DNA from: Rhodanobacter denitrificans
Lineage (GTDB): Bacteria; Pseudomonadota; Gammaproteobacteria; Xanthomonadales; Rhodanobacteraceae
DNA: 64,000 bases
Assembly (NCBI GenBank): GCA_017848855.1
Contig: JAFIHF010000036.1
Location: 1-64,000, forward strand
Reading direction: 5' to 3'
Made by a program: the position numbers and the translations under genes. Numbering within the stretch: position 1 is the stretch's first letter; each line of letters starts with the position of its first letter. The notes under the pieces are model-generated. The model had not been told where the DNA came from. It made no database searches and was given only the letters and a program-made list of their open reading frames with translations. Shown one piece after another: positions 61,417 through 64,000 of this stretch.

Positions 61417-63567
61417 TTGAACGCTTCCACGCTTGCCGAACCCGGCCGCCGCACCGACGCCGCCACCACACCGCTGCCGCGCAGCCCGAACCTGCACGAG
61501 ACTGCCCCCGCGCGCATGCGCCAAACGCTGCGCGACTACTTCACCAGCACCTTCGACCGCTACGAATCGCTGTTCGAGACGCTCGCGGTCGACGCGGCCT
61601 GGTACGAGCCGCCGATCACGCTGCGCCATCCGCTGATCTTCTACTACGGCCACACCGCCACGTTCTTCGTCAACAAGCTGCTGTTGGCGCGGATGATCGA
61701 GGAGCGCATCGACCCGCACCTGGAATCCGTGTTCGCGGTGGGCGTGGACGAGATGAGCTGGGACGATCTCGACGACACGCACTACGACTGGCCGTCCATC
61801 GCCGAGGTGCGCGCCTACCGTGCCAAGGTGCGCGCGCTGGTGCTGGGCCTGATCGACGCGGCGCCGCTCACGCTGCCGATCGGCTGGGACAACCCGTGGT
61901 GGGCCATCGTGATGGGCATCGAGCACGAGCGCATCCATCTGGAAACCTCCTCGGTGCTGATCCGCCAGCACAAGCTGGCCTACGTGAAGCCGCACCCCGC
62001 CTGGCGCCCCTGCACGGAAACGGGCGCGGCACCGGAAAACACGCTGGTGAAGGTGCCGGCCGGCAAGGTCGCGCTGGGCCGCGACACCGGCAGCGCGCTG
62101 TACGGCTGGGACAACGAATACGGCCGCCACGAAGCCGAAGTGCCGGCGTTCGAGGCCGCGCGCCATCTCGTGAGCAACCGCGAATTCCTCGCCTTCGTCG
62201 AGGCTGGCGGCTACGCCCAGCCCGACTGCTGGGACGAAGAAGGCAACGCCTGGCGCGAGTTCGCGCAGGCCACGCACCCCACGTTCTGGCGCCGCTCGGC
62301 GGACGGCTGGAAGCTGCGCCTGCTGACCGAGGAAGTGCCGATGCCGTGGGACTGGCCGGTGGAGACGAACTACCACGAGGCCAAGGCGTTCTGCCGCTGG
62401 AAGTCGGCGCGCAGCGGCCAGCCGGTGCGCCTGCCCACCGAGGACGAGTGGTATCGCCTGTACGCCGAAAGCCGGCGCGGTACGCCGGACGGTGCCACGC
62501 CGGACGCCAATCTCAACCTCGCGCACTGGGCCTCGTCCTGCCCGGTGCACCGTTTCGCGCAAGGCGAATTCTTCGACGTCGCCGGCAACGCTTGGCAGTG
62601 GACGGAAACCCCGATCTACCCGTTCGAGGGTTTCGCCGTGCACCCGATCTACGACGACTTCACCACGCCCTGCTTCGACGGCCGCCACAACCTGATGAAG
62701 GGCGGCTCGTGGATCGCCACCGGCAACGAGGCCGAGCCCGGCTCGCGCTACGCGTTCCGCCGCCACTTCTTCCAGCACGCCGGTTTCCGCTACGTGGTAT
62801 CCAAGCACCTGAAGCCCGCGCCCGCCTCGCACTACGAGACCGACAAGCTGCTCAGCGAATACGCCGAGTTCCACTACGGCGACAGCTACTTCGGCGTGCC
62901 GAACTTTCCGTGCGCGCTGGTGGAGCTGGCGATCGGTGCGCTCGGCGACGCGCCGAAGCGCACGGCGCTCGACCTCGGCTGCGCCTCCGGCCGCGCCACC
63001 TTCGAACTGGCGCGCCACTTCGGCCACGTCACCGGCGTGGACTTCTCCGCGCGCTTCATCGGCCAGGGCGTGGCGCTCGCGCGCGGCGACAGCCTGCGCT
63101 ACCTGCTGCAGGACGAGGGCGAGCTGGTCGAATACAAGTCGCGCAGCCTCGCCGAGCTGGGCCTCGCGGACACCGCCGCGAAGGTGGAGTTCTGGCAGGG
63201 CGATGCCTGCAACCTCAAGCCGCAGTTCACCGGCTACGACTTCATCCTCGCCGCGAACCTGATCGACCGCCTGTACAACCCCGCGCAGTTCCTCGAATCC
63301 ATCCACGAACGGCTCAACCCCGGCGGCCTGCTGATGATCGCCTCGCCCTACACCTGGCTGGTGGAACACACGCCGCGTGCGGACTGGCTGGGCGGCTTCA
63401 AGAAGGACGGCGAGAGCTACACCACGCTCGACGGCCTCGACGCCGTGCTCGGCGCGCACTTCGAGCGGCTGGGCGCACCGCAGTCGGTACCGTTCGTGAT
63501 ACGCGAGACGCGGCGCAAGTTCCAGCACACCTTGTCCGAGGTGACGCTGTGGCGGCGGCGGGCGTGA
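61417..63567 (+). CDS. ovoA: 5-histidylcysteine sulfoxide synthase / mercaptohistidine methyltransferase OvoA
   Basis: OvoA joins cysteine to histidine with O2 and non-haem iron, the first step of ovothiol synthesis, and carries a methyltransferase for the last. The 716-residue protein has a DinB-like domain with the iron motif H-x3-H-x-E (IEHERIHLE; His170, His174, Glu176). An FGE-sulfatase domain follows (LVKVPAGKVALGRDTGS, EFFDVAGNAWQWTETPIYPF, MKGGSWIATGNEAEPGSRYA), then a SAM methyltransferase (ALDLGCASGRATFELARHF from about 517). It starts at the TTG at 61417 after CGAGAGGTCATCGCC. The ovoB-like gene follows. Confidence 0.93.
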   Translation: MNASTLAEPGRRTDAATTPLPRSPNLHETAPARMRQTLRDYFTSTFDRYESLFETLAVDAAWYEPPITLRHPLIFYYGHTATFFVNKLLLARMIEERIDPHLESVFAVGVDEMSWDDLDDTHYDWPSIAEVRAYRAKVRALVLGLIDAAPLTLPIGWDNPWWAIVMGIEHERIHLETSSVLIRQHKLAYVKPHPAWRPCTETGAAPENTLVKVPAGKVALGRDTGSALYGWDNEYGRHEAEVPAFEAARHLVSNREFLAFVEAGGYAQPDCWDEEGNAWREFAQATHPTFWRRSADGWKLRLLTEEVPMPWDWPVETNYHEAKAFCRWKSARSGQPVRLPTEDEWYRLYAESRRGTPDGATPDANLNLAHWASSCPVHRFAQGEFFDVAGNAWQWTETPIYPFEGFAVHPIYDDFTTPCFDGRHNLMKGGSWIATGNEAEPGSRYAFRRHFFQHAGFRYVVSKHLKPAPASHYETDKLLSEYAEFHYGDSYFGVPNFPCALVELAIGALGDAPKRTALDLGCASGRATFELARHFGHVTGVDFSARFIGQGVALARGDSLRYLLQDEGELVEYKSRSLAELGLADTAAKVEFWQGDACNLKPQFTGYDFILAANLIDRLYNPAQFLESIHERLNPGGLLMIASPYTWLVEHTPRADWLGGFKKDGESYTTLDGLDAVLGAHFERLGAPQSVPFVIRETRRKFQHTLSEVTLWRRRA

Positions 63568-63585
63568 AGCGGCTGGCCGCTCTTC

Positions 63586-63775
63586 TCCCCTCCCCCACCG
63601 GGGGAGGGGTCGGGGGAGAGGGTTCGGACTTGCCTCTGCGCTTCGCCCCGCCCGAACCCTCTCCCGGCTGGATTCGCGCCGTCCATGGCGCTCACCCCTG
63701 TCGGGGCCGGCTTCGCCGTTCCGCAGGCGCTCCCGCGCCTGCAGGTTGCCACCCTCTCCCGGAGGGAGAGGGACT
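63586..63775. repeat. Paired CCCTC palindromes between ovoA and ovoB
   Basis: CCCCTCCCCCACCGGGGGAGGGG (63587-63609 region) and CCCTCTCCCGGAGGGAGAGGG-type palindrome (63752-63772) lie in opposite orientation around GGTTCGGACTT and CCGAACCCTCTC. A GCAGGCGCTCCCGCGCCTGC palindrome (63723-63742) is nested inside. Same composite as at 2.2 and 27.4 kb. Confidence 0.75.
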
Positions 63776-63844
63776 CACTGGCCAGCGTCTGCGCACATCG
63801 GTGTCTCGCCGCGTAGCTGCCCGACGTGAATCACGAGGCGGCCG

Positions 63845-64000
63845 ATGAGCTTCGACTTCGACCACCCCATCGATCGCCGCAACACCCACGCGACGAAACT
63901 CGACGGCCGCCTGCAGAAGTTCGGCACTACCGACGTCGCGCCGCTGTGGATCGCCGACATGGATTTCGCCGCGCCGCCGTGCGTGGTCGAAGCGCTGCAG
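63845..64000 (+). CDS. PLP-dependent C-S lyase, MalY/PatB family, probable OvoB (partial)
   Basis: Only the first 52 codons are in the window. They read MSFDFDHPIDRRNTHATKLD, then LQKFGTTDVAPLWIADMDFA and APPCVVEALQ, the standard start of MalY/PatB cystathionine beta-lyases (fold type I). Its place after ovoA makes it a good candidate for OvoB, the lyase that splits the 5-histidylcysteine sulfoxide to 5-mercaptohistidine. The rest lies outside the window, so the PLP lysine cannot be checked. Confidence 0.8.
   Translation, partial: MSFDFDHPIDRRNTHATKLDGRLQKFGTTDVAPLWIADMDFAAPPCVVEALQ

Overview
This is a GC-rich chromosomal window. The gene set, the dense intergenic palindromic repeats, and several genes that read like Xanthomonadales orthologues (short GTG-started dcd, DUF2501 and DUF2147 proteins, rnfB next to nth) suggest a gammaproteobacterium of the order Xanthomonadales, most likely Rhodanobacteraceae (Rhodanobacter/Dyella-like). 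The taxonomy is inferred from memory of family features. No rRNA, CRISPR array or intact insertion sequence is visible.

Layout. 1-23.4 kb is mostly housekeeping: a GNAT acetyltransferase and prmB, psd, a LysM lytic transglycosylase, a yjgR-like ATPase with a membrane protein and greB, a Phd antitoxin/zeta-kinase pair, rimO, dcd, apbC/mrp, metG, rnfB, nth and rnt. A phosphate-selective porin and a pstS-pstCAB-phoU operon occupy 21.2-28.3 kb; both carry upstream sequences matching Pho boxes. From 28.3 to 30.4 kb lies a low-GC patch with an unknown secreted protein, next to the remnant of a TonB-dependent receptor, followed by an exported GH2 glycosidase. At 33-37 kb come a guanidine exporter under a guanidine-II (mini-ykkC) riboswitch, then rlmB, rnr and tRNA-Leu(CAG). 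The tRNA is followed by a decayed tyrosine-integrase fragment and an AbiE-type toxin-antitoxin pair, the signature of an eroded genomic island.

39.1-57.9 kb is the most distinctive region. It looks like one catabolic and envelope locus built around a MalT-like LuxR regulator. On the minus strand are an RND permease, a YCF48-like propeller protein and DUF1329. On the plus strand are a UspA-hemerythrin fusion, a quinone oxidoreductase, a TauD-family dioxygenase, a BKACE-family C-C cleavage enzyme, an MFS transporter, a small alpha/beta hydrolase, a FrnE/DsbA-like protein, DUF1302 and a CoA ligase. Together they read as uptake or outer-membrane handling, activation and cleavage of an unidentified carboxylic substrate.

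The window ends with gcvP behind a tandem glycine riboswitch and with ovoA plus the start of an ovoB-like PLP lyase, a predicted ovothiol pathway. Many intergenic gaps hold members of a few repeat families: CCCTCTCCC palindromes, GATTCGGGATT repeats, GTCGGGATTCATCCCGAC units and others. One GATTCGGGATT copy lies inside the metG coding sequence.
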